Below are positions 54,133 through 63,000 of a stretch of 64,000 nt of DNA, piece after piece. The stretch's first letter is position 1; each line of letters begins with the position of its first letter. This DNA is from Lutibacter sp. A64. Its GTDB lineage: Bacteria; Bacteroidota; Bacteroidia; Flavobacteriales; Flavobacteriaceae. Location of the stretch: NCBI RefSeq assembly GCF_022429565.1, contig NZ_CP092487.1, positions 3,180,001 to 3,244,000 on the forward strand, read 5' to 3'. The position numbers and the translations under genes were made by a program. The notes beneath the pieces were generated by a model, which was not told the DNA's origin, did not search any database, and saw nothing but the letters and a program-made list of their open reading frames with translations.

Positions 54133-54975
54133 TTAAGCTTCATATTTTTTTCTGTAATAAACTTCAATTAGGGCAGTAGTTATAAGCATTGCAATAACAG
54201 AGAAAATTGAGCCTTCAAAACCAAAAGCACCACCGTTTAATAGGCTTTTTTCGCTGATATTAAATTCAATTATTGAATAGGTGTCTAAACCGCTTACATT
54301 AAAACCTAATAACGATTGAAATAAATTCCAACTTAGGTGCAGTGCAATGGGAAACCATAAGTTTTTAGTATGAATATAAGATAGACCTAAAAGTATACCT
54401 GCTAAAAATAAATTAGTTAATGCAAACAAATCTATATTTGGATTAAAACCGTGCATTAAAGAAAATAGGATTGAAGAAATAATTAAGGCACTGTATTTAT
54501 TAAATGAAATCATTAAATTTCTTAAAATATAGCCTCTTAAAAGAGTTTCTTCAACAATTGCTACAATAGTAAATAGTAGTATGGTTATTAGTGTTTCTTT
54601 AGTGTTGAAATTTATTTTTTGAAAGGTAATTTCGTTTAAATATAGCAATAGAAAATAACCGATACTCATTATTAGCAATCCAATTACTATTCCAATAGCA
54701 AAATCTTTAAACCTACCTTTTATGTAAAAACCGAGTTTAATAAATTGCTCTTTATCTATAAATTTCATAAAAAGCCATAAAACGAAAAATGTGCCTAAAA
54801 AATCGAAGGAACTTATTATTAATTGTTGAATGGATGTTTGCTCTAATTCGCAATCAGTTATATTAACTCCAGAAATTAAGGCTCCTAAAGATTGAAAAAA
54901 ACCAACTGTAAAAATATAAGGTACAATAAGCAGTAAAACTCTTTGCCAGCCTCTGTGTTTATTTTCTACCTCCAT
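54133..54975 (-). CDS. CPBP family intramembrane glutamic endopeptidase
   Basis: The 280-residue membrane protein has the CPBP/Abi motifs: EETLLRGYILR (EE-x3-R), SLMHGFN (x3-H) and LHLSWNLFQS. These residues form the intramembrane active site. It leads the three-gene operon with UPF0158 and GNAT/YoaP. The substrate is unknown. Confidence 0.85.
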   Translation of the reverse strand: MEVENKHRGWQRVLLLIVPYIFTVGFFQSLGALISGVNITDCELEQTSIQQLIISSFDFLGTFFVLWLFMKFIDKEQFIKLGFYIKGRFKDFAIGIVIGLLIMSIGYFLLLYLNEITFQKINFNTKETLITILLFTIVAIVEETLLRGYILRNLMISFNKYSALIISSILFSLMHGFNPNIDLFALTNLFLAGILLGLSYIHTKNLWFPIALHLSWNLFQSLLGFNVSGLDTYSIIEFNISEKSLLNGGAFGFEGSIFSVIAMLITTALIEVYYRKKYEA

Positions 54976-55112
54976 TTTTTACTTAATTAAGCGTAATTTG
55001 TTACAAATTATAGAAGTTATAAATTTAAGATTTTTTTATTTTAGAAACGTTCTATATTGCTATGGTTGAAGGTTTTTAATTTTCTAACTAATCTTGTTAG
55101 AAGAAGTATTAT

Positions 55113-55147
55113 ATTAAAAATGCGCTATAATTTTTTATAGCGCATTT
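55113..55147 (-). terminator. Terminator of ilvD
   Basis: AAATGCGCTATAA (55118-55130) pairs exactly with TTATAGCGCATTT (55135-55147) around TTTT, a 13-bp stem, followed by T on the minus strand. Confidence 0.85.
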
Positions 55148-55160
55148 GTATTTATAACTT

Positions 55161-56852
55161 TTAAAATAAATCTGTTTTTAAAACACCTCCGTTACTAGCA
55201 TTTGTAACTAAGGCTCTGTATTGTTTTAACCAACTAGATTTTAGTTCTTTTTTTATTGGAGTAAATTCGGCTTTTCTTTTGGCAATTTCTTCGTCACTTA
55301 AATTTACAGATAAAATATATTTATCTACATCTATATGAATTTCATCTCCATCTTTTAGTAATCCAATCATACCACCTTCAGCAGCTTCTGGACTTACATG
55401 TCCAATACTTGCGCCACGGGTAGCGCCACTAAACCTACCATCGGTAATTAAAGCTACTTTATCGCCTAATCCCATTCCCATAATTAAAGAAGTTGGCGCC
55501 AACATTTCTTGCATTCCTGGCCCTCCTTTTGGTCCTTCATATCTAATAACAACTACGTTACCGGCTTTTACTTTACCGCCTATAATTCCATCAATGGCTT
55601 CTTGTTGGCCGTCAAAGCACACTGCAGTTCCGGTTAAAGCTCTATCACCAATAATTCCTGCGGTTTTTATTACTGCACCTTCTTCTGCTAGGTTTCCATA
55701 TAAAATTGCAAGTCCGCCTACTTCAGAGTAAGGGTTTTCAATGGTATGAATAACACTTGTATCTTTTATAGTTGCGTCTTTAATTTTTTCTAAAACTGTT
55801 TCTCCAGTAATTGTAAGGTTGTCATTTAATATATTATCTCCTCTTTTGGTCATTTCTTTCATTACTGCATTTACACCACCAGCAGTATTGATATCTTCCA
55901 TATGTACAGTAGATAAACTTGGCGATATTTTAGCAATGTGTGAAACTTTTTTAGAAATATGATTGATATCTTCAAGGTTAAAGTTAACATTTGCCTCTTT
56001 GGCAATAGCCAACATATGCAATACGGTATTAGAACTTCCACCCATAGCCATATCAACTGCAAATGCATTTCTTACAGCGTTTTCATTTAAGATATTTCTA
56101 AGTTTGAATTTTTTTGTTTGAGCTTCACTTTTGGCTATTTCACAAATTCTTCTTGCTGCTTTTCTATAAAGTTCTTCACGTTCTTTGGTAAGTGCTAAAA
56201 TGGTTCCGTTGCCTGGAAGTGCAATTCCCATTGCTTCCATAAGTGTGTTCATAGAGTTTGCAGTAAACATTCCTGAACAACTACCACCACTAGGGCAAGC
56301 ATTACATTCAATATCGTTTAATTCTTCGTCTGTCATTTCACCAGCTTCGTGTTTTCCTACAGCTTCAAAAGCGGTAGCAAGATCAATAGGAGTACCATCT
56401 TTAGTATATCCTTTTTTCATAGGTCCACCACTTACAAAAATGGTTGGTACATCAACCCTTAAAGCTCCCATAATCATACCAGGAACAATTTTATCACAGT
56501 TTGGAATGGCAATCATAGCGTCTAACTTATGTGCATTCATTACTGTTTCAATAGAGTTTGCAATTATTTCTCTTGAAGGCAATGAAAAAAGCATTCCATC
56601 GTGTCCCATTGCAATACCATCATCAACACCAATGGTATTAAATTCAAAAGGTACACAGCCATTTGCTTTAATTTCTTCTTTAATTACTCTAGATACTCTG
56701 TCTAAGAAAAAGTGACCTGGAATTATTTCTATATAGGAGTTTGCAACCCCAATAAATGGTTTGTCAAAATCAGCATCAACTAGTCCAGTTGCTCTAAATA
56801 AGGATCTATGTGGTGTTCTTTGATGTCCTTTTTTTACTTCATCACTTCTCAT
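55161..56852 (-). CDS. ilvD: Dihydroxy-acid dehydratase
   Basis: The 563-residue enzyme has the cluster cysteines in [11 protein letters not shown] and [18 protein letters not shown], and the C-terminal signature [15 protein letters not shown]. It makes 2-keto acids for valine, isoleucine, leucine and pantothenate. No ilvB, ilvN, ilvC or ilvA gene is next to it here; it is a single-gene unit with its own terminator and a 275-bp upstream region. Confidence 0.95.
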   Translation of the reverse strand: MRSDEVKKGHQRTPHRSLFRATGLVDADFDKPFIGVANSYIEIIPGHFFLDRVSRVIKEEIKANGCVPFEFNTIGVDDGIAMGHDGMLFSLPSREIIANSIETVMNAHKLDAMIAIPNCDKIVPGMIMGALRVDVPTIFVSGGPMKKGYTKDGTPIDLATAFEAVGKHEAGEMTDEELNDIECNACPSGGSCSGMFTANSMNTLMEAMGIALPGNGTILALTKEREELYRKAARRICEIAKSEAQTKKFKLRNILNENAVRNAFAVDMAMGGSSNTVLHMLAIAKEANVNFNLEDINHISKKVSHIAKISPSLSTVHMEDINTAGGVNAVMKEMTKRGDNILNDNLTITGETVLEKIKDATIKDTSVIHTIENPYSEVGGLAILYGNLAEEGAVIKTAGIIGDRALTGTAVCFDGQQEAIDGIIGGKVKAGNVVVIRYEGPKGGPGMQEMLAPTSLIMGMGLGDKVALITDGRFSGATRGASIGHVSPEAAEGGMIGLLKDGDEIHIDVDKYILSVNLSDEEIAKRKAEFTPIKKELKSSWLKQYRALVTNASNGGVLKTDLF

Positions 56853-57057
56853 AATATTTTAATTTATTTATTTTAAATCTTTAATTTTTAAGGGTTTGTG
56901 AATGTGGAAACAATGTGTTTTTTATAGTGTTTTTATCACGCGTTTTTAAGCTACTAATTTAGTAAATACAAATTGAATAGAGAATTGATGAGAATTTTAT
57001 TTAGTATGTACTTAACAATTTTTTAAATATTGTTTAAAATTGCTATTAAATATTGAT

Positions 57058-57098
57058 AAAAGAGCCTATTAAAATGTGAAAATTGTTTTAATAGGCTC
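57058..57098 (-). terminator. Terminator of the DoxD/DoxA gene
   Basis: GAGCCTATTAAAA (57062-57074) pairs with TTTTAATAGGCTC (57086-57098), a 13-bp stem with an 11-nt loop; TTTT follows on the minus strand. Confidence 0.8.
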
Positions 57099-57127
57099 GA
57101 AAAAGGAATGATGGAAAAATAAAGAAT

Positions 57128-58147
57128 CTATTTTTTTAGGACTTCACTTTCCCAATAAGCGCCGCTTATATCTGTTATTTTTAAGGTGTATGTGCCCTTA
57201 GGTAAATTTGATATAATTTTATCTTTAAAATTAATTTTTGCTTTTGCTCCTAAAGGCACAATTAAACTATGTTTTCCAGGTTTTATTTTGGCAACATAAT
57301 AATTTGAGATATTTTCTTTGTTTAAAGAGGCTAAATCTTCTTGATTAAATTCAATAATTGTATTATTCTGATTGTCAAATAATTCAATTTTTATAACCCA
57401 AGAACCATAAACATCAACTCCTTCTGTTCTAAAAACATTAAAAGAAAGCGTGTTATTATTTATAAGGCTTTCTGTAATTTCTAATTTCGGTTTTACAGAT
57501 TTGTTATGAAGTGTTCCCCATAATCCACCATGAAATACTTGGTTAGTCATTAAGGTCATTCCTAAAATAAATAAAGATCCAGCAAGTACAATTTTAGGAA
57601 ATATAGTTTCTTTAATTGGTAAAATACCTGAACCTAAGCAAGCAAACCATTTCTTTTTTGTGAATTTGAAATCATTTTTCATAAAATAATTATCTAATGA
57701 ATATTTGCCACTTCCAGTTAAAAATAACACAAAACCGGTTGCTATTCCTAAGATACCAATTTGCCATTCATCTAAACAAGTTGTGCCTATCCAGCCAGAG
57801 CCTAGTAATATTCCCATCGCTAAAAAGAATACACCTATACTCATAATTCGAGTAAATAATCCAAGCATTATTAATAAGCCTACAATACCTTCAATTATGG
57901 TGAATATTACCATATTTAACCAAAGTACATCTGGGTTTTCTACTAAATATTGAATAATTGGTTTTATGCCCAAAGCATTGGGTAAAAAGTGATTAAATTT
58001 TTCGCCAATATAGCCCGCTGCATCTGGGTCGAGTTTATTAGCTAATGCTGTTCTTCTCCAAAAGGCTGAAAAGTAGGTCCAGCCTATTACTAATCTTAAC
58101 GCCAAAGCTAAAAGCCCAGCGTCGTTTTTGATACTGATATTTTTCAT
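57128..58147 (-). CDS. DoxD-DoxA fusion, thiosulfate:quinone oxidoreductase-like membrane protein
   Basis: The 339-residue protein joins a DoxD/TQO small-subunit membrane domain (residues 1-160, LRLVIGWTYFSAFWRRTAL, GLFTRIMSIGVFFLAMG) to a C-terminal DoxA-like beta-sandwich (about 220-339, FRTEGVDVYGSWVIKIELFD). In Acidianus the two are separate subunits that oxidise thiosulfate to tetrathionate. In Bacteroidota the fusion is known only by homology. With the TauE and rhodanese genes at 4.4-5.9 kb it hints at inorganic sulfur metabolism. Confidence 0.75.
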   Translation of the reverse strand: MKNISIKNDAGLLALALRLVIGWTYFSAFWRRTALANKLDPDAAGYIGEKFNHFLPNALGIKPIIQYLVENPDVLWLNMVIFTIIEGIVGLLIMLGLFTRIMSIGVFFLAMGILLGSGWIGTTCLDEWQIGILGIATGFVLFLTGSGKYSLDNYFMKNDFKFTKKKWFACLGSGILPIKETIFPKIVLAGSLFILGMTLMTNQVFHGGLWGTLHNKSVKPKLEITESLINNNTLSFNVFRTEGVDVYGSWVIKIELFDNQNNTIIEFNQEDLASLNKENISNYYVAKIKPGKHSLIVPLGAKAKINFKDKIISNLPKGTYTLKITDISGAYWESEVLKK

Positions 58148-58220
58148 GTTTATTTATCTATAATTTATAAAATTCCAGTTTATTTTAACTGGGTAACTAG
58201 TACTTTTAAAGAAAAGTAAA

Positions 58221-58598
58221 TTATAGATAATCTTTAAAATTCTGATACAGAATATAGAGAGGCACTGTAGTAATTGAATTAGTACTTGCCTTTAATAGTT
58301 GTATTTTTTTAGTATAAAATAGGTGAAGTTTTAAGGTGAAATCAGTAGTTGTTAGTACTGCGGTTGTTTGTAGGGTGTTAGAATTATGGCTAACCTTATT
58401 TTTGGTTGAAATCTCTAAATTGTTACAATTAGTATTATTAATTGTGGTTTTCCCTTTGTTGGTAACTTTTGTTTGTTGAACACCAAGCTCTGCTTGAATA
58501 AAGTTTCTAACTTTACAAGGTAAAAGCAATAATAGTAGCGCTAATCCTAAAATTGGAAATGCAGTTTTTATTGTTTTATGGCTCAATTTTTCTTTCAC
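58221..58598 (-). CDS. Small exported protein of unknown function (PCKVRNFIQAELG motif)
   Basis: The 125-residue product has an N-terminal hydrophobic segment (AFPILGLALLLLLLPC) followed at once by CKVRNFIQAELGVQQTKV, a motif I associate with short flavobacterial proteins. The rest is Thr/Asn-rich. It lies 74 bp upstream of the DoxD/DoxA gene on the same strand and may be co-transcribed. No function assigned. Confidence 0.55.
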   Translation of the reverse strand: MKEKLSHKTIKTAFPILGLALLLLLLPCKVRNFIQAELGVQQTKVTNKGKTTINNTNCNNLEISTKNKVSHNSNTLQTTAVLTTTDFTLKLHLFYTKKIQLLKASTNSITTVPLYILYQNFKDYL

Positions 58599-58742
58599 AG
58601 TATAAATTTACAAAATAATAGTCGATTTTTATTTTATAAGATTTTACTATAATTAAAATTAACTATATTTTATGAAATAAAGAGAATTAGTAATATTGCT
58701 GCCCTATATATTAATTTGAAGGTTTTTTTGAAGATTAAATAA

Positions 58743-59735
58743 TTAATCAAAAGAGAGTTGGGTGTAATTATTAAAGTTTTCGAATGCTGCAGAAAATGTG
58801 TTGTTTACAAATTCATATTCCCAAAGTTCAATATACCGAATGCCAATAGTTTGTGCCTGGCTAAATATACTGGTGTAATCATTATCTTTAAATCGTTCAA
58901 TTTGGTCCGATCTTCCAATGGCTTGTGCATAGATATCTCCAGGAAAATCAGAAAGTACATTTATTAAGTTGGGTTGGTAGGTTGTTTTACCCGAAATCCA
59001 CCACATAGCAGCTCCAACTCGTTTATTTAAAGAGCTGTCATTCCATAAGTCAGTAATAATTCTGTTTGGTATTGAAGTATCGTTTATGATATCGTGTACT
59101 TCAACGGCTATTGCTTTATTTGAAAAAGAATTGGCAAATATTTTTGCTGTTTCTTTTACAGAATTCACCCATTTATCGGCAGTAAATCCTGTATTTATTA
59201 GTTCGGTATTAGTAACTCCATTAAAATGACCTTCTATACCATTTGCAGTCATTTGTGGTACATATATTAATACTAAATCTTCATCATTTGCGTATGCTTC
59301 TTCTAAGGCTTGTGCTAAATAAGTTAATCTTTCATTTACTTTAGAATCCCAAATTTTTGGAATTCTTTTTATGGTGTTATCAATACCGTTAATTTCAAAA
59401 TATGTTGCTCCAAAAGAATCAATTAGCCAATCCGGGCTATCTCCACCTGCAATAATTCCTAAGCTCCATTTTAAGTTTCTCGATTTTATTGCAATTAAAA
59501 ATTGATTTATTTTAGAAAAATCATAAACCCCTTTACTTGGTTCTAGATCACTCCACTTAACACGTATTAATGAACCTTTAACTTGGTTGTTATCTAAAGC
59601 AGATTCATTACCAAATGAGCTAGAAAATAGACCTTTTGGTTTAAAAGTACTACTGGTTTCTTCAGGTGTGTTAATGTTATTTGAGGAGCAAGAAAAAAGA
59701 ATAATTAGTAATAGCGAAAATAAAAATTTGTTCAT
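58743..59735 (-). CDS. Glycosidase-like (TIM-barrel) lipoprotein
   Basis: The 330-residue protein has lipobox Cys at 16 (IILFSCSSN) and looks like a beta-galactosidase-type barrel: RVKWSDLEPSKGVYDFSKI (the W-x-D/E-LEP-x-G motif), AIAVEVHDI and IRYIELWEYEF near the end. The two conserved acids of clan GH-A may be E in VEVHD and E in ELWEYE. Surface polysaccharide or glycan hydrolysis is plausible; the substrate is unknown. Confidence 0.65.
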   Translation of the reverse strand: MNKFLFSLLLIILFSCSSNNINTPEETSSTFKPKGLFSSSFGNESALDNNQVKGSLIRVKWSDLEPSKGVYDFSKINQFLIAIKSRNLKWSLGIIAGGDSPDWLIDSFGATYFEINGIDNTIKRIPKIWDSKVNERLTYLAQALEEAYANDEDLVLIYVPQMTANGIEGHFNGVTNTELINTGFTADKWVNSVKETAKIFANSFSNKAIAVEVHDIINDTSIPNRIITDLWNDSSLNKRVGAAMWWISGKTTYQPNLINVLSDFPGDIYAQAIGRSDQIERFKDNDYTSIFSQAQTIGIRYIELWEYEFVNNTFSAAFENFNNYTQLSFD

Positions 59736-59921
59736 TGTTATTCTAAGTATGGTTTTTAATAGGACTCTAATTTATTTAAAAGGTTTAATTTGTGATGGTT
59801 ATATTGTTTAAAAAGCATTCTATCTACTTTATAAATTAATATAGTTTAAGTTTCCATTTTTGCCAACTAATTTAGAAAAGTAGTAGTATTGTTTTAGATG
59901 AATAATTTGAATTTTGCGAAT

Positions 59922-60886
59922 ATGAATAAAATATTAAACTTTGGAATTTTTACAATACTTTTAGTAAGTAGTTTAACCATAATGGTTGGGGCGGTAATTG
60001 CGCCATCACTCTCAGGAATTGTATAACATAAAAATTTAGGTTTTTCACCGAGTTGGTTAATTACCTTACCTTCTTTAGGTGTAGTAATATTTGCTCCTAT
60101 AGTTGGTAATTTATTAAATCGTTTAGGGACACTTAAATTATTGAGTTTAGGTCTTATTCCGTATGCTTTTTTAGGTGTTGTTGGGGCCTTTATTACAAAT
60201 GATTATTTGTTGATTTTAGATAGAATTTTACTTGGTACAACTACAGTAATTATTCAAGTGTCTGTTACAGCTTATATTGCAGATTTTTTTTTCAGGTGAA
60301 GTAAGAATGAAAATGATTGCATGGCAAGGCATGTCTATTGAGTTAGGCGGGGTTGTTTTTTTAGCTGTTGGTGGTATTTTGGGAGAGCTAAATTGGCAAT
60401 ATCCTTTTTATATTTATCTTATTAGCCTTACTATGTTTGATTTTAGTTCTAAAAACATTGCCAAAATCTGAAAATAAACGACAAGAAAGTAAGTTTGGTT
60501 TAGAAAATGCAAACAATAAATCGAAGGTTTTTCTTATATTTTTAGCTTCCTTATTAGCAATGATGCTGTTTTTTATGTTGGGTTATTTTGTTTTAACTAC
60601 AACACAAAGTATTTCATTTTTAATTTTAACAGCTGTTTTTATAGGGGTCGGATTTGGTTTTACAATTCCATTATTGAATCATATGATGCTTGAAGTAAGT
60701 ACTTTACAACAACAAGGAGAAAACTTAGGATTGTTTTCAATGGGAGTTTTTGGAGGGCAGTTTTTATCTACATTTATTAATTATATATCTTATAATTACA
60801 AGGCTATTTATGGAGTTGCTTCTATTTTGGCTTTTATAATTGGTTGTATTATGTATTTTTTATTTCAGAAATTAATTAAAAAATAA
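59922..60886 (+). pseudogene. MFS transporter, inactivated by one stop and two frameshifts
   Basis: Read across frames, the gene gives an MFS protein of about 320 residues: MVGAVIAPSLSGIV, GFSPSWLITLPSLGVVIFAPIVGNLLNRLG, LDRILLGTTTVIIQVS, GEVRMKMIAWQGMSIELGGV, then GLFSMGVFGGQFLST. Lesions: TAA at 60024-60026; an extra T in the T9 run at 60284-60292; an extra base near 60436-60438. Both shifts look like single-T gains in T runs. It lies directly upstream of a broken AraC-type regulator gene. Confidence 0.85.
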
Positions 60887-61397
60887 ATTTGATTAAATTC
60901 TTCTTACTTTTGAAATTCACTTCAAAGTAAATGAGACAAGAAAACTGGAAAAATAAAATTCAAATTATTCGAAATATTGAATGTGATGATCTACGGACTT
61001 TAGGAAATTCAATGGGGATTTATTTTGAAAAGAATTTTGAAAAGCATCTGATTGTTTATTTTAAGCCTCTAAATGAAGATTTTGATAAAAGTGTTTTTGG
61101 TACAAATAAAGGAACTCTCATAAATTTTGAACGTGACCTTATAGATGAAGATGATATAGAATATGCTTTAGATGTTATGTCACTTTTTAATAAATACCCA
61201 AAATTTGTTTTAAGTGAAGAAAGTGAGATTCAACAAATACAGCATTTAATTAAATTACTTAATAATGAATTTTGTAACGATTCGGTTTCTTATATAATGT
61301 TAAAAACTTTACTTAAAGTTTTATTGTTACATTTAATCTGGAATACCTACATTTATAGTTACAGTTAAAACGGCTCATAAATTAATATATTTGAATT

Positions 61398-61690
61398 ATG
61401 AGTAAAACAAAAAGGTACGACAAGGAATTTAAGATTATGTTAGTAGAATTAATGCTCTCAGGTCAGAGTGCAGAAGATTTGGGGAAAGAATATGGTGTCC
61501 ATTCTGCAAGTATACGCAGTTGGAAAAGATCCTATTTATCAAACCGAGAATCTTTTACAGGTTCAGGAAATCCGAGCTTAACACCAGAAGAAAAGAGATT
61601 AGAGAATTGAAAAGGCGTCTTAGAGATGCTGAGATGGAGAGGGATATCTTAAAAAAGGCGGTGAGCATCTTCTCCAAGAACGACAGGTAA
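61398..61690 (+). pseudogene. IS3-family orfA, frameshifted
   Basis: The HTH part is intact: DKEFKIMLVELMLSGQSAEDLGKEYGVHSASIRSWKRSY. After TPEEK the frame ends at a TGA (61608-61610). The expected continuation, EIRELKRRLRDAEMERDILKKAVSIFSKNDR, is one frame over and ends at TAA 61688-61690. Loss of one A in the AAAA run near 61590-61594 explains this. The usual programmed slip site AAAAAAG is at 61651-61657. Confidence 0.8.
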
Positions 61691-61737
61691 AGTACAGGTT
61701 TATAAATAAAAACAGTACCAACTATCCTGTTGAGAAG

Positions 61738-62571
61738 ATGTGTAAACTTTTAAAAATTAGTAGAAATTCTTATTATCAATGGCTAAGAAATAGTAGTATT
61801 ATCAGAGTCTCTAAAACAAGAGTACTAAAAGCGAAAATTCATCAGATATGGAAAACAAATCGTAAAGTATATGGAAGTTATAAAATCACTAAAACCTTAG
61901 CTAGAGCGGGATATCATTATCATCCATCGTATATTTCAAGACTTATGCAGCAAATGGGAATTAGAAGCCAATCTAAAAGAAAATATGTAGTTACAACGAA
62001 TTCTAATCATAATTATAACATCAGTCCTAATATATTGAATAGGAATTTCAACATAAAAGAACTTGGTAAGGTTTGGGTTTCTGACATTACCTACATTCGA
62101 TGTAAACACAAATGGATTTATTTAACTACTATGATAGATTTAGCTGATAGAAAGATTGTTGGATGGTCTTTAAGCAATGATATGACTGTAGAAAATACAG
62201 TTTATAAAGCCTGGGCAAGAGCTAGAAAAAACAGACCCATTTCAGATGATTTTATTTTTCATTCTGATAGAGGGGTTCAATATGCGGCAGGTAAAATGAC
62301 TGCTATTTTTAGGCATAATAAAAAGATAAATCAAAGTATGAGTAGAAAAGGTAATTGTTGGGATAATGCAGTAGCTGAATCATTTTTTAAAACAATTAAA
62401 TGCGAATTAATTTACAGAAGATCATTCAAAACCTTTATCCAGGCATATAGTCAAATAGATAGTTATATTCATTGGTATAATACTAAAAGAATACATCAGT
62501 CTTTAGACTATTTAACTCCTCTAGAAATGGAAATAATATTAAAAAATATCAAAACTAAACGAGCCGCTTAA
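61738..62571 (+). CDS. IS3-family transposase OrfB, DDE catalytic domain
   Basis: The 277-residue part has the HTH_21 region (KVYGSYKITKTLARAGYHY) and the rve/DDE core: VWVSDITYIR, FHSDRGVQYA and NCWDNAVAESFFKTIK, giving D, D and E. The frame is open upstream to the slip site (QVKYRFINKNSTNYPVEKM), so OrfB is probably made as an OrfAB fusion by -1 frameshifting. The ATG at 61738 is only an internal one. The stop lies inside the right inverted repeat. Confidence 0.9.
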   Translation: MCKLLKISRNSYYQWLRNSSIIRVSKTRVLKAKIHQIWKTNRKVYGSYKITKTLARAGYHYHPSYISRLMQQMGIRSQSKRKYVVTTNSNHNYNISPNILNRNFNIKELGKVWVSDITYIRCKHKWIYLTTMIDLADRKIVGWSLSNDMTVENTVYKAWARARKNRPISDDFIFHSDRGVQYAAGKMTAIFRHNKKINQSMSRKGNCWDNAVAESFFKTIKCELIYRRSFKTFIQAYSQIDSYIHWYNTKRIHQSLDYLTPLEMEIILKNIKTKRAA

Positions 62572-63000
62572 AAATGTAATCTTTTTTGTAGGAATATCAA
62601 TCCGTTATCAAAATAATGGTTTTTTAGATCAAAACGTTCATCAAAAAAGAGTTTTTTTGTTTTTAGAATTAATGGAAAAAAATTTCTTAAATGAAACAAA
62701 TGCTCTTTTTTATGCAAATGAAATTGGAATTAGTGTAAAGCGTTTAATCAGATTTTAAAAGAAAAATTAAATTTAACCGCAAAACAAGTTATTCAGCAAC
62801 GGCAAATTACAGAGGCGAAACGAAGGTTGATTAGAGGTGAAAATTCTACTAAAGAACTAGCTTTTCAATTTGGATTTAATTCTATTAGTAGCTTTTCACG
62901 ATTTTTTAAAAAAGCGGTAGGAGTAAGTCCTTCAGTTTTTAAGTAACAACATACATATTAATTATTGTGAATATTTTTTATTTTAAGTTGTAAAAGGTTG

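Larger units (their letters stand above)
61339..62599 (+). mobile_element. IS3-family insertion sequence, 1261 bp
   Basis: Ends are TGGAATACCTACA at the left and TGTAGGAATATCA at the right, imperfect inverted repeats of about 40 bp (61339-61378 and 62560-62599). The element is flanked by a 3-bp target duplication, ATC (61336-61338 and 62600-62602). It carries orfA and orfB with a DDE transposase. Confidence 0.9.
60931..62946 (+). pseudogene. AraC family regulator split by an IS3-family element and frameshifted
   Basis: Codons 1-136 (60931-61338) precede the IS; the gene resumes at 62603. Joined, the frame reads LLHLI-RYQNNGFLDQ without interruption. The C-terminal part holds an AraC HTH: NALFYANEIGISVKRL, then STKELAFQFGFNSISSFSRFFKKAVGVSPSVFK. 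A second lesion, loss of one A near 62746, brings a stop at 62756-62758 before the second HTH. Both the insertion and the frameshift inactivate it. A TACTTTTG promoter element lies at 60905-60912. Confidence 0.85.

Noticed and set aside
56185..56715. 176-codon plus-strand frame opposite ilvD
   Set aside because: Antisense to the catalytic core of ilvD; arises from codon bias on the coding strand.
60437..60886. Stand-alone small membrane protein gene
   Set aside because: It is the frameshifted C-terminal third of the MFS pseudogene and starts at an internal TTG.
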